Shown here: piece after piece, positions 44,987 through 54,661 of the stretch | How the letters are laid out: each line of letters opens with the position of its first letter | How positions within the stretch are numbered: position 1 is the first letter of the stretch | DNA from: Prevotella aurantiaca JCM 15754 | GTDB lineage: Bacteria > Bacteroidota > Bacteroidia > Bacteroidales > Bacteroidaceae | Length of the DNA stretch: 64,000 bases | Reading direction: 5' to 3' | Assembly (NCBI RefSeq): GCF_000614025.1 | Contig: NZ_BAKF01000004.1 | Span: 62,001-126,000 of the forward strand | Made by a program: the position numbers and the translations under genes | The notes under the pieces: model-generated | Databases searched by the model: none | The model's input: only the letters and a program-made list of their open reading frames with translations | What the model was told of the DNA's origin: nothing

Positions 44987-46069
44987 ATGAAAAAGAAACT
45001 TTTATTAGGATTTACTTGTTTTTTATTAGCAAGTTTACAAATGAATCTGAAAGCACAAGTTAAACCCTATGATTTTACGGATGGACAGTTTTTTTACAAA
45101 GTTGCAAATAAAGAAGCAAAAGAGGTGAATGTCGTGTCCGAAAAGCCGCGAGGAAGCTATACTACAAAACTTTTAGGACTTCTAACTATACCAGAAACTG
45201 CAACTAATGAAGGAATAACATATACTATTACTGGAATAGGAAAGCAGGCTTTTTATATGTGTGAGGGAATTATTGGTATAAATTTGCCAAATACATTACA
45301 AACTATTGGTGATAAATCTTTTTTAGGCTGTCATAATTTAACCTCTGTAAAGCTTCCTTCTCTTGTTAGAAAAATAGGAAAATGGGCTTTTATGTCGTGT
45401 GCACGAATGGAAAGAATAGATGTAGACGAGAAAAATCAAAACTTTTGTAGTGTAGATGGAGTATTATTTAATAAAGATGTATCAATTCTGATTCAATGCC
45501 CAAGTGGGAAGAAGGGAGAATGTAATATTCCTGAAAGTGTAACGAAAATATCATCACAAGCCTTTTACGGGTGTGTCGGTTTGACAGCAATGAGAATACC
45601 GCACAATGTTGCATATATTGGAAACGATGCTTTTTATGGTTGTGTAAAGTTAAGAACCATCAAATGCGAACTAAAGGAACCTTTAATGGGCGAGGCAATG
45701 GGAACAGATGTTTTTGAACAAGTCAGCACGGGAGATATTGGTGGTTCTTGCAAATTGTATGTTCCCCTTGATAGTAAAAATGCCTATGAAGAAGCAGCAC
45801 AATGGAAGAAATTTGTTCCCAACATTATGGAAGACCAAACGTTAGGAATTGATGTTATTTCAAATTCGGACATCTCTGTCAGAAGCGAAAGCGGTAAAAT
45901 ACTCATAGCAACCAAAGATAATGCTGCCTATATACATATATATAATGTGGCAGGGGTAATCGTTTATAGTTGCATTGTACCAGCTGCAACCAGTATCTCG
46001 TTGCCTGTGCAGATTGGCGTATACATAGTTAAAGCTGGGAATAAACAAGTAAAAGTAAGCATGAAATAA
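44987..46069 (+). CDS. BspA-like leucine-rich repeat surface protein
   Basis: 360 residues. Signal peptide MKKKLLLGFTCFLLASLQMN... ending LKAQ. LRR_5/BspA-type repeats of about 23 residues at about 75-240, e.g. ITGIGKQAFYMCEGIIGINL, TIGDKSFLGCHNLTSVKLPS, KISSQAFYGCVGLTAMRIPH, YIGNDAFYGCVKLRTIKCEL. C-terminal region with AYIHIYNVAGVIVYSCIVPA and VGVYIVKAGNKQV-like ending is a type IX-style tail. Proteins of this type bind host matrix or other bacteria in oral Bacteroidota. It is related to the 52002 protein. Confidence 0.85.
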   Translation: MKKKLLLGFTCFLLASLQMNLKAQVKPYDFTDGQFFYKVANKEAKEVNVVSEKPRGSYTTKLLGLLTIPETATNEGITYTITGIGKQAFYMCEGIIGINLPNTLQTIGDKSFLGCHNLTSVKLPSLVRKIGKWAFMSCARMERIDVDEKNQNFCSVDGVLFNKDVSILIQCPSGKKGECNIPESVTKISSQAFYGCVGLTAMRIPHNVAYIGNDAFYGCVKLRTIKCELKEPLMGEAMGTDVFEQVSTGDIGGSCKLYVPLDSKNAYEEAAQWKKFVPNIMEDQTLGIDVISNSDISVRSESGKILIATKDNAAYIHIYNVAGVIVYSCIVPAATSISLPVQIGVYIVKAGNKQVKVSMK

Positions 46070-46122
46070 GAATTTGTCTCAAAAGATATTCTCTTTTCCA
46101 CTTACATTAGGAAAAAAAGTAG

Positions 46123-46130
46123 TATATTTG
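46123..46130 (+). promoter_or_regulatory. Predicted -7 box of the M20 peptidase gene
   Basis: TATATTTG followed by CGGTGC; 29 bases before the ATG at 46160. Confidence 0.5.
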
Positions 46131-46159
46131 CGGTGCATTCGCTTTTTTAGCATGCAACT

Positions 46160-47550
46160 ATGAAAAGAAATCTCAAAACATCAACGACTATGATAAAGAA
46201 ATATGTAGAAGAAAATGAGGCAAGAATGCTCGAAGAGTTATTTAGCCTGATACGCATTCCAAGCGTAAGTGCACAACCAGCTCATAAAGAAGATATGGTA
46301 CGCTGTGCTGAAAGATGGAAAGAATTACTTTTGGAAGCAGGTGTAGATAAAGCAGAAGTGATGCCTTCAAAGGGCAATCCTATGGTTTATGCAGAAAGAA
46401 TAGTAGATCCAAATGCTAAAACTGTTTTGGTTTATGGTCACTACGATGTAATGCCAGCTGAACCATTTGAACTTTGGAAGACTGAACCATTCGAGCCAGT
46501 TATCAAAGATGGTTATATCTGGCACGCGGTGCTGACGATGATAAAGGTCAATCATTCATTCAAGCTAAGGCGTTTGAATATATCAATAAGCACGACTTGT
46601 TGAAGCATAACATGAAGTTCATCTTTGAAGGTGAAGAAGAAATTGGTTCAAGTAGTCTTGGCCCATTTATTGAAGAACATAAAGATTTGTTGAAGTGCGA
46701 TGTTATTCTCGTATCAGATACATCACTTATTGGTGCTGATGTTCCATCAATTACAACAGGTTTGCGTGGTTTGGCATACTGGCAGATTGAAGTTACTGGT
46801 CCAAATCGCGATCTTCACTCTGGTACATTCGGTGGCGCAGTGGCTAACCCTGCAAACGTTCTATGTAAGTTGATAGGCGATGTAACGGGTCCTGATGGCA
46901 AAATACGCTTCCCAGGATTCTATGATGATGTTGAAGAAGCATCAAAAGAAGAGCGTGAACTTGTTGCTTCTATACCTTTCGATGAAGATGAATATAAGAA
47001 ATCGCTCGGCATAAAGAATATATTTGGCGAAGAAGGTTATAGCACAATCGAACGCACAGGCTATCGTCCATCGTTTGACGTATGCGGACTTTGGAGTGGT
47101 TATCAAGGCGAAGGTGCCAAAACAGTAATACCTTCAAAGGCATATGCAAAGATTTCTTCACGTCTAGTACCACATCAAGATTATAAAAAGATTGGTCAAC
47201 TTGTTGTAGATTACTTCAATAAGGTATCTCCTGATACTGTTGATGTGAAAGTAGAAATGCTTCATGGAGGTTATGGTTACGTTTGTCCTATTGATTTCCC
47301 TGCTTATAAGGCTGCTGAACGCGGTTTTGAAGCTGTCTTTGGTAAGCGTCCGTTGCCAGTTCGTATAGGAGGTAGTATTCCAATCATCTCTACATTTGAG
47401 AAATTACTCGGTACGAAGAGTGTGTTAATGGGCTTTGGTTTAGAGTCAAATGCGATTCACTCTCCAAATGAAAATATGCCAGTAGACCTTTGGAAGAAGG
47501 GTATAGAAGCTGTTGTTAATTTCCATTTGGAATACGATAAGGAAGTATAA
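46160..47550 (+). pseudogene. M20-family dipeptidase, frameshifted
   Basis: Reading 46160-46522 gives a normal M20 peptidase start (EELFSLIRIPSVSAQPAHKE, VLVYGHYDVMPAEPFELWKT, with the metal-ligand His in GHYD). At 46520-46524 one G appears to be missing: reading TGG then GCA instead of TGG CAC restores ARGADDDKGQSFIQAKAFEY and continues to the stop at 47550, including metal-binding GADDDKG and EGEEEIGSSSL and the dimerisation domain (GLRGLAYWQIEVTGPNRDLH). Without the correction the first frame ends at 46603. The true start may be ATG 46190. Either a decaying gene or a one-base error in the assembly. Confidence 0.88.
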
Positions 47551-47578
47551 GGATATAAAAAAGTTCTAACATACAATT

Positions 47579-47610
47579 TTCCCTGCTCTATTAAATTATG
47601 GAGTAGGGAA
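47579..47610 (+). terminator. Terminator of the M20 peptidase gene
   Basis: 11-bp stem TTCCCTGCTCT / GGAGTAGGGAA with two G-T pairs (47579-47589 with 47600-47610) and a short T-rich tail, 28 bases after the stop. Confidence 0.6.
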
Positions 47611-47672
47611 TCTTTATATCGCATTGAAAGAATAGTGTTCTAGGCTTCTATACATAAAAAAGTAACTGAAAA

Positions 47673-47704
47673 TTTGGCTATATAATAAACTTGTAATACC
47701 TTTG
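47673..47704 (+). promoter_or_regulatory. Promoter of tmRNA
   Basis: TTTG (47673-47676), 20 bases, TACCTTTG (47697-47704), then CAGTCC; leaves a short 5' leader to be trimmed before the mature end at 47731. Confidence 0.75.
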
Positions 47705-47730
47705 CAGTCCTTATATTACAAATATAATTC

Positions 47731-48127
47731 GGGCTTGTATGGATTTGACGGCAAGACGAAATGGTATGTAAGCATGCGGAGCATTGGTAGCTGGCTCCTA
47801 AATATCGGTTATCAAATAATTAATTGGCGAAAACAATTACGCTCTCGCTGCCTAATCGAAGTACAGTAGATTACTGGCTTTATTCGACTATTAGATAGTT
47901 GAACGAGACACTGCTCCAAAGATGTAGTTCCGAATCGGAGGGTAAAGCGGTGCAGGTTAAATCGGAAATAGTTTGAGTAGGCCTCAATGCTCAGATGAAA
48001 TTAAGAGGATAAGGCATTGATTGGTGGTTCAGGTCTTGTCAATGCTCGAAAATCAAAGGCTGAAATAAGCATGTAGAAAGCATATGGTTTCCTTGTGCGG
48101 ACCGGAGTTCGACTCTCCGCAGGTCCA
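47731..48127 (+). ncRNA. ssrA: Transfer-messenger RNA (tmRNA)
   Basis: About 397 nt. The tRNA-like ends pair: 5' GGGCTTG with 3' CAGGTCC, then discriminator A; the 3' part has the T arm GGAGTTCGACTCTCC. The 5' part carries the conserved GGATTTGACGG. The tag frame at 47826-47855 reads GENNYALAA followed by TAA, the Bacteroidota-type tag ending in the ALAA degron. tmRNA rescues stalled ribosomes with SmpB, which is not in this window. CCA is not encoded. Confidence 0.96.
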
Positions 48128-48169
48128 CTTTTAAGTACTCAAAAAGAGGGTAATGAAATGATTAAAACA

Positions 48170-48207
48170 AAAATCGCTGTAACTTAAATGCGTTACAGCG
48201 ATTTTTA
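48170..48207. terminator. Terminator downstream of tmRNA
   Basis: 14-bp perfect stem AAAATCGCTGTAAC / GTTACAGCGATTTT (48170-48183 with 48192-48205) with T on the right and A-rich DNA on the left, so it can serve both tmRNA and the convergent gene ending at 48244. Confidence 0.85.
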
Positions 48208-48243
48208 TTTATATGGTTTCTATTGGAGTACACATTAAACATG

Positions 48244-49821
48244 CTAATAGGCAACTCTGCGCTTGTTAATTCTTGATCGAATGGAACGAATAGATCCATC
48301 TGCGAGGCCCATAATACGCATAATTTCTTTATCTGATTTTCCCAAATGTTCCATTACAAGGAAGAATTGATTCTTCGGAGAAAGCATATCGTATTCTGAT
48401 TCCAGATTATCTACAAAGTTAATGTTAATCAAACGATAGTATTCTATGAAATTTTCAAATTCTTTTTTTCGCCAAAATACAATTGTTTGTCCCTCCATTA
48501 TATTAGTATAGAGTCTATGTCCTTCACTAAGTGTCTTGCGATGCTTGTCGAGTAATATTTCCTTTTTCTTATATAACGATTCTATTTCTTTTTGTTTTTC
48601 CTGTCCTTGCTTTTCAAATTCGGCTATCTGACTTTCAAAGTCCTTTATGCGAAGTTGATCAGTGGCCAACGCATTCTTGGTTTTATATGTTCTGTAGCGT
48701 AAGAATAAGAAGATAAGAACAAGAGATAGTGATAGCAATATAATGGTAAAGACTCCAATTTCTATTTTGCGCTCGTATTCTTGCTTTGCTTTTATATTAT
48801 CGAAAGCTATTTGATTGCTCCGTATATCATTCTCTCTCCAGTTCATATATAGACTGTCTTTCGTTTTAATGAGTTGTCTTGCTGTCTTTGTGGCTCCTTC
48901 ATAGTCGGCTGCAGCACATTGATGAATGAACCTTGAATGCATCACATCAGTTTTTACTTGCATATCGTTTGTTTTCAAAGCTTTGTTCCACAACTCATTT
49001 GCTTTATCTGTATCGCCTTCTCTAATATATATTGTTGCAAGATTATCGTATGCTGCTCCCATTGGTGCAATGCTAATAGCTTTAAGTAAAATTGCTTTTG
49101 CCTTTTGTGGATTGGTAGCTATGAGCTGAGCTCCAATGTTATTGAGGATGTATATTTGTTCCTTTTGCGGTATGTATTTCAACATTTCCATACTTTTTGT
49201 AATGTAAATGTTGGCACTATCAGCCTGGTGCAACTTGTTATAAGCCACAGCTATATTGTTGCAAGCACGTGCAAGTTGCACTTTGTCTTTTGCTCTTGAA
49301 GCAATACGAAGTACCTTTTTTGCATATCCGAGGGCGAGTAGTCGTTCTCCAGCTTCCTCGTTCATAATAAAAAGGTTCTCATATATTTTAAGTTTTATAT
49401 TGTCTGAAGTCAGTTTTTCTGCTGTATATTCAGCTTTTTTGACGTTGACAATAGCATCTTTTTCCTGCCCTTGGTCATATAGAATAACCCCTTTATAGAA
49501 ATAAGCGTCTGTTAATCGTTCCAAACAATCTTTTTGAGTTTCATAATATGCGATGCTGTAATCTATCATGTTGGTAGACTCTATAGGCTTGTAGAGTTTG
49601 TAGAGAAGGCGCGTTTTCTGGAAAAAGAAATCGGCTGAATCTGCACTACTCCTTAGATAAGTAGCGTCTACCATGTCGATTAGCTTAAAAGCAGAGTCGA
49701 GTTGGTTATACCGAACTAGAGAGTCGATTTCGGTTAAGCGGTTGCTTGCTTCAGTTGAAATGCGTTGGCAACTACATAGTACAAATGCAAATAACAGCAA
49801 AATAGGGAACGATTTATTCAT
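48244..49821 (-). CDS. Membrane TPR protein with C-terminal helix-turn-helix
   Basis: 525 residues. The start MNKSFPILLLFAFVLCSCQ is a lipoprotein-like or uncleaved signal (Cys 16 or 18). TPR-type helix pairs occupy about 40-330 (RACNNIAVAYNKLHQADSAN, NLATIYIREGDTDKANELWN). A strong transmembrane helix lies at about 352-374 (GVFTIILLSLSLVLIFLFLR), a coiled coil at about 385-430, and the C-terminus (LSPKNQFFLVMEHLGKSDKE then IMRIMGLADGSIRSIRSRIN) looks like a LuxR/GerE-style helix-turn-helix. The plan suggests a one-piece transmembrane regulator, with sensing TPRs outside and DNA binding inside. It lies divergently next to two LRR surface protein genes, which are plausible targets (inference). 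Confidence 0.78.
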   Translation of the reverse strand: MNKSFPILLLFAFVLCSCQRISTEASNRLTEIDSLVRYNQLDSAFKLIDMVDATYLRSSADSADFFFQKTRLLYKLYKPIESTNMIDYSIAYYETQKDCLERLTDAYFYKGVILYDQGQEKDAIVNVKKAEYTAEKLTSDNIKLKIYENLFIMNEEAGERLLALGYAKKVLRIASRAKDKVQLARACNNIAVAYNKLHQADSANIYITKSMEMLKYIPQKEQIYILNNIGAQLIATNPQKAKAILLKAISIAPMGAAYDNLATIYIREGDTDKANELWNKALKTNDMQVKTDVMHSRFIHQCAAADYEGATKTARQLIKTKDSLYMNWRENDIRSNQIAFDNIKAKQEYERKIEIGVFTIILLSLSLVLIFLFLRYRTYKTKNALATDQLRIKDFESQIAEFEKQGQEKQKEIESLYKKKEILLDKHRKTLSEGHRLYTNIMEGQTIVFWRKKEFENFIEYYRLININFVDNLESEYDMLSPKNQFFLVMEHLGKSDKEIMRIMGLADGSIRSIRSRINKRRVAY

Positions 49822-49843
49822 CTCAGTTATGATCTGTTCTTTG

Positions 49844-49851
49844 CAAAAGTA
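49844..49851 (-). promoter_or_regulatory. Predicted -7 box of the TPR/HTH regulator
   Basis: Minus-strand TACTTTTG followed by CAAAGAAC; start codon 22 bases downstream. Confidence 0.55.
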
Positions 49852-50115
49852 CGCCTTTTTTTCTTAAAAACAGACAAAATTAAGGGGTGGAAGTACTTTT
49901 ATTGTTGCATTTTTATATCGTAAAACTATTTGTTTACATTAGTAAATAGACGTAATATGCTTATTATTAAGTTTTTATGTTATATTTAAAGTTGCAACAA
50001 AGTGTTGTAATGAAAAACCTAAATACTTGTGATTTTGTTTGTTTATTTTTATTTTTGTCTTAATAATACATAATTGTAGCCACGGAAAATCGGTAGTGAC
50101 TTAAACAAAATCAGT

Positions 50116-51939
50116 ATGGAAACGAATTTTAAAAAGGGATTATTTTTACTTACAATCTTCTTTGTAGGCTTCTTAAATGTTGCGTTAGCAGAAGACAATC
50201 AACCGGTACTGCCTTATGTAAAAATGCACTTTGCTAGTGCAATCAATAGCAAGTATGCATTTTTAATAATGGGTGCAGAAGAGGGAGAATATACTCTTGA
50301 TTGGGGAAATGGCAAAACTTTTAAAGGAAAACTCCATACGAAGGCAACGCGAATACAAGGTAATACAGAAGGACAAGACCTTACTATCTATGGAAATATA
50401 GTTGTTTTGGAATGTTCGAATAACCAATTGACAAGTCTTGATGTTACGAAACTGTCTGCGTTGACACATCTTATATCACGTAAAAACTTTGTTAGGATGT
50501 TGGATGTGTCGGCAAATCTCGAACTAAAATTTATCTATATACAAGATTCTCCATTAGAAAAGCTCGATTTAGCCAACAATTCAAAAATAGATAGTCTTAT
50601 TCTTACGAACAATAGACTCAAGGAATTGACTCTTGTTTCACATCCAACTTTAGAACTTCTTACGTGTACTTCAAATGCACAACTAAAGAAATTAAACTTA
50701 AAAGGATGTCCAAAACTAAAGCATTTAGATGCCTTACAAACTCTTGTAGATGAGTATGATCTAAGTGAAAATAATGAATTGAAATATGTTGCTGTAGGTT
50801 TGGGACGCCCATTACGAACACTTTTATTGCCAGAAGATAACAAAATAGATACGTTGTTACTACCTGCTGCAGGGCTGAAAAAGCTTGATTTATCGCAAAC
50901 AAAGCATTTAAAATTATTAGCAGTAGACAATAATAATCAGCTTTCACAACTTGATTTGACAGGTATGAATGAACTTCAAACTTTTTCGTGCGAAGGGAAT
51001 AGTCTTACAAGTCTGAATCTATCGGATTGCCGAAATCTTGTTTCATTGGTATGTAACAATAACCAACTATCAGCGCTTGATTTGAGTGGAATGGATAAAT
51101 TAGAAAGTTTGACTTGCTTTTCTAACGACCTCTCTTCTCTAAAACTGGTAGGTTGTACAAACCTTATTAACTTAGATTGTTCGGTAAACCCTAATTTGAG
51201 TATGACTGAATTTCCTCATTCATTAACCTCTCTTAATTGTAGTAGTTGTAATATCTCTCAAATAGAAACAACAAAGTTGCCTTTATTAAATAATCTTACT
51301 TGCGATGGTAATCAATTAAAAACGCTTGATTTGTCGGCATTAACACAACTTACTGCTATCAATTGCAGTAATAATAATATCGAAAATCTTGATTTTAGCA
51401 ATTGTACCAAGCTGCTTGATGTTACTATTGCAAGCAATCCAATTACTGATGGTCTTAATTTTGAAAACTGTAATAACCTTCGTTATGTTTCGGTAAATAA
51501 CACTAAGTTAGATGCTTGTGCGCTAAACGATCTATATCGGTCGCTTAGAGAGAAACGTCCTGAGGATGATAAAAACGATTTAAATGGCATCTTGTTGTTC
51601 AATAACGTTCCTGGAGTAGCTGAAGTAAGTAAAACAAAGATAGCGACTGATAAAGGATGGATGGTTTCTCTCGTAGGTGATGGAACAGGTTGTCAAAAAG
51701 ATGACATTGCCAAAGTAGGTGTAGAGAATGAGTTAATTGTTTGTTTAACAAGTGCAGGTTGGGTAGTTAGTAATCTTCCAGCCAATGCACGAGAAGTTAA
51801 GCTCACTACTTATAATGGACAAATTGTAGCTCGTTACGCTGTGAAAGCACCATCGGTGCTTGTAAAAGCCCCGCAGAAAGGGGTATATATCATTTCTGTA
51901 GATGGCGAAAATGGTAAAGTGTGCGTATGGAAGCGCTAA
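50116..51939 (+). CDS. Secreted leucine-rich repeat protein
   Basis: 607 residues. Signal peptide MLETN-type start METNFKKGLFLLTIFFVGFL ending ALAED. Internalin-like repeats of about 21 residues from about 90 to 470, each with LxxLxxxxNxLxxLDL, e.g. LTHLISRKNFVRMLDVSANL and LVSLVCNNNQLSALDLSGMD. A linker with DGTGCQKDD precedes a C-terminal beta domain (REVKLTTYNGQIVARYAVKA, KAPQKGVYIISVDGENGKVC), a type IX-style tail. Likely surface adhesin. The next LRR gene starts 62 bases later, so they may be cotranscribed. Confidence 0.82.
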   Translation: METNFKKGLFLLTIFFVGFLNVALAEDNQPVLPYVKMHFASAINSKYAFLIMGAEEGEYTLDWGNGKTFKGKLHTKATRIQGNTEGQDLTIYGNIVVLECSNNQLTSLDVTKLSALTHLISRKNFVRMLDVSANLELKFIYIQDSPLEKLDLANNSKIDSLILTNNRLKELTLVSHPTLELLTCTSNAQLKKLNLKGCPKLKHLDALQTLVDEYDLSENNELKYVAVGLGRPLRTLLLPEDNKIDTLLLPAAGLKKLDLSQTKHLKLLAVDNNNQLSQLDLTGMNELQTFSCEGNSLTSLNLSDCRNLVSLVCNNNQLSALDLSGMDKLESLTCFSNDLSSLKLVGCTNLINLDCSVNPNLSMTEFPHSLTSLNCSSCNISQIETTKLPLLNNLTCDGNQLKTLDLSALTQLTAINCSNNNIENLDFSNCTKLLDVTIASNPITDGLNFENCNNLRYVSVNNTKLDACALNDLYRSLREKRPEDDKNDLNGILLFNNVPGVAEVSKTKIATDKGWMVSLVGDGTGCQKDDIAKVGVENELIVCLTSAGWVVSNLPANAREVKLTTYNGQIVARYAVKAPSVLVKAPQKGVYIISVDGENGKVCVWKR

Positions 51940-52001
51940 GATTGTGTGTGAGGTAATCCGATATTGATATACTTGAATGGTAAATGTAGGAGTTGTAAAT
52001 T

Positions 52002-53942
52002 ATGAAAAAGTTGATGAAATTGTTTCTCTTTCTGTATGTTTTTGCACAAACATCTTTTGTCAATGCATCATTTATGACATCATTAGCAGGTGGTGAAGAT
52101 GAGAGAGTAAATAAGGTAGTGGTTCGTCTTGATAAGGCAGGCGAACTAGAAGATAAGGTTCCTGAGAATGTTTGGCTTGATGTTGTAGATACGTTAAAGA
52201 TAATTGGACCACTCAATAGTTACGATTTACGTTGGGTAAGAATGTTATGTGGGTCTGACGAATATGGTGCATTGATTCCTAAAACGCTGAAAAGATTAGA
52301 TCTTTCAGAGGCTTCTTTTGTTTCAAATGGGGATACATCAGATAGTTATTATATCTTTACTGATGATTTAGGCAAGGACAGAAAATATTTTGTAGATGGC
52401 GCTAAAGCAACTCTTTTGCCCGAAAAACTCTTCTTTAAATGTTGCAGTATAGAGTCAATAGTACTTCCTAAATACATCCGAGAATTGGGTATAGGAGCAT
52501 TCTTTAAGTGTGTAAAGTTAAAAGAAGTAGTTATTCCAGATGAAGTTACAGAGATTCAGCACACAGTATTCGGTGTATGCGATGCACTTGAAACCATTAA
52601 ATTACCATCCCAACTCAAGACAATGGGAAACTATGTGTTCACCTATTGCACGAACTTAAAGGAGGTTGTAATTCCTGAAGGTGTAACGAAAATCAATAAA
52701 AGAACATTTGACGAGACGCCCAAAATGAAGAAATTAACTCTTCCAAAGAGTCTTAGAGAGCTTTCAATTGAGGCTTTTTTCGGTGCAAATGGGTTAGAAG
52801 AAATTCAGATTCCTGAAGGAATTACAGTGTTACCCGAAGGTTCTTTCGGTTTGTGCGAAGCATTAAAGAAGGTGGACCTTCCTGCGTCGCTCGTAAAAAT
52901 AGACAAGAATGCTTTTCAGGATTGTCATAGTTTAGAAATGGTTGAGTTTAAAGAAGGTCTTAAACATATTGCTGTGTATGCGTTTCAGAACTGTAAAAAG
53001 TTGCATGATGTGAAACTACCAAATTCTTTAGAAACCATTGAAAACGAGGTGTTTCTTAACTGTAATGATATGTCGGGACTGAAGTTGGGCAAGGGATTAA
53101 AGACAATAGGTGAGAAAGCATTCTTCCATAATCATGGTATAACATCAGTTGTATTTCCTAAAACAATAGAAAAGATTAGCTATGCGGCCTTTGCTGAATG
53201 TTTCGGATTGACGAAAGTATCGCTTGGAATGTCTACTGCTGAGATTGTTACCAATCCATTTCTTGGTTGCAGAGCACTTCAAACATTCGAAGTAGATGCC
53301 GATAATGCGAAGTATGCTATAGAAGATGGCATACTTTATTCGAAAGATTACACAATGCTTTATGCTTATCCTGGCGGAAAGGATAGTAAAACTTTTGTGA
53401 TGAATCCCAATACTGAGAAGATGGACGACTTTGCTTTTTGGTTCTGTAAGAACCTTGAGAAAGTTGAATTATCAGCACTTTTTAATGAGTTTGGGTATAG
53501 GGCATTCTGCGGTTGCAGTAATTTGAATACTCTGATAGTTAAGACTGAAAAACCAGTAGAGAACCCTTATACAGACGATGTATTTGAAGGAGTAAATAAA
53601 GAAGCATGTACGCTGATAGTACCTGTTGGCACTAAGCAGGCTTATTTGGCATCTCGCACGTGGAAAAACTTCAAGATTATCGAAGCAGTTCCAGATGTTG
53701 TAGAGAAAGTTTACACCGATAAACCAATAGTTAGTAACGAAGGAAACAATATTATAGTTTCAAATATATCATTAGGTTTTGATACAATAGAATTGTACGA
53801 CCTTACTGGACTTAAGGTGTTAGAGGCTCCAGTACGATTGGGTAGTGCCCGAATCAATGCTGTTGGTGTTCCTTACGGAATCTATGTTGTTACGCTTCGA
53901 GGTAAGATTGGTAGTTGTTCGTTGAAATTAATACGTATCTAA
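52002..53942 (+). CDS. BspA-like leucine-rich repeat surface protein
   Basis: 646 residues. Signal peptide about 1-22 (MKKLMKLFLFLYVFAQTSFV). LRR_5/BspA repeats of 23 residues run from about 150 to 500, e.g. ELGIGAFFKCVKLKEVVIPD, TMGNYVFTYCTNLKEVVIPE, KIDKNAFQDCHSLEMVEFKE, TIENEVFLNCNDMSGLKLGK. After a Val-rich stretch comes a tail with DTIELYDLTGLKVLEAPVRL and GVPYGIYVVTLRGKIG, a type IX-like C-terminal domain. It is a longer relative of the 44987 protein. A terminator follows at 53985. Confidence 0.85.
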   Translation: MKKLMKLFLFLYVFAQTSFVNASFMTSLAGGEDERVNKVVVRLDKAGELEDKVPENVWLDVVDTLKIIGPLNSYDLRWVRMLCGSDEYGALIPKTLKRLDLSEASFVSNGDTSDSYYIFTDDLGKDRKYFVDGAKATLLPEKLFFKCCSIESIVLPKYIRELGIGAFFKCVKLKEVVIPDEVTEIQHTVFGVCDALETIKLPSQLKTMGNYVFTYCTNLKEVVIPEGVTKINKRTFDETPKMKKLTLPKSLRELSIEAFFGANGLEEIQIPEGITVLPEGSFGLCEALKKVDLPASLVKIDKNAFQDCHSLEMVEFKEGLKHIAVYAFQNCKKLHDVKLPNSLETIENEVFLNCNDMSGLKLGKGLKTIGEKAFFHNHGITSVVFPKTIEKISYAAFAECFGLTKVSLGMSTAEIVTNPFLGCRALQTFEVDADNAKYAIEDGILYSKDYTMLYAYPGGKDSKTFVMNPNTEKMDDFAFWFCKNLEKVELSALFNEFGYRAFCGCSNLNTLIVKTEKPVENPYTDDVFEGVNKEACTLIVPVGTKQAYLASRTWKNFKIIEAVPDVVEKVYTDKPIVSNEGNNIIVSNISLGFDTIELYDLTGLKVLEAPVRLGSARINAVGVPYGIYVVTLRGKIGSCSLKLIRI

Positions 53943-53984
53943 ATGATGACTTTATTATAAGAAGTATGATGTAAAAACAATAAT

Positions 53985-54015
53985 GATGCTGTCTTGATAA
54001 ATTCAAGATAGCATC
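53985..54015 (+). terminator. Terminator of the LRR gene pair
   Basis: 13-bp stem GATGCTGTCTTGA / TCAAGATAGCATC with one G-T pair (53985-53997 with 54003-54015), followed by GTTTCTTTT. Confidence 0.78.
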
Positions 54016-54186
54016 GTTTCTTTTACGTATCAATATTTTTAATGTTATTATTTGTTGAAGTTTTTAATAGGCTTACTAGAATTATAATTGTAAAAATGAT
54101 CACCCTTTTATTATTTAGAGGATAAACTAAAATAGCACGTTAGTTTGTAAAGAAAAGTGTAGGCAGAAAGACATGGAAATGGTTTT

Positions 54187-54274
54187 ACATTGCAAAAGCC
54201 GTTGTTTTGTCGTGCAATATAGATACTTTTACATTGCAATATAGGCTCTTTTGCAATGCGAAAGAGCCTATATT
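54187..54274 (-). repeat. 22-bp periodic array, family A, locus 2 (4 units, reverse)
   Basis: Read on the minus strand, units run 54274-54253, 54252-54231, 54230-54209 and 54208-54187, each exactly 22 bases. Units 1 and 2 form an inverted repeat with AATATAGGCTC pairing GAGCCTATATT, one mismatch near the loop. The last unit has CGGCTTTTGC, as in the other family A loci. Confidence 0.8.
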
Positions 54275-54542
54275 ATAATACTTTGATAATAAGGTTGTTG
54301 CGTAATAGTAAAGTGTGTGAAATATATTTACAGTTTTGTGCTGTTATTTTAGTCATAAAATTAAGATGATTCCATTTTACTTCTTTAGTTTCAAGGTTAT
54401 TTGATTTTAATCTCTTATTCCATTTGTTGTTGTCTGTGTAATAAGCTGTATTTCAGTATTAGTTATTGGTATATAATTTAAATGTGAGCTTTTAAAAATA
54501 GAAAAAAATAATGATAAAAGAATACAAATGTAGTGTAATGGT

Positions 54543-54572
54543 TTTGTTTTTAAAAAAATAACATTATCTTTG
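54543..54572 (+). promoter_or_regulatory. Promoter of the DsbD-like gene
   Basis: TTTG (54543-54546), 18 bases, TATCTTTG (54565-54572), then CACTCC; leader about 84 nt to the ATG at 54662. Confidence 0.7.
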
Positions 54573-54661
54573 CACTCCGTAATCTTTTCATTTTTAAAGA
54601 GAGAATGCATGAAAACAAAGAAAAAATATATAGCAGTAATAATTTAAACAAGATAAAAACA

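Larger units (their letters stand above)
54016..54604. other. Gap between LRR genes and dsbD
   Basis: About 590 bases. Holds one family A array (54187-54274, reverse) and the dsbD promoter (54543-54572). No reading frame is convincing. Confidence 0.55.
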
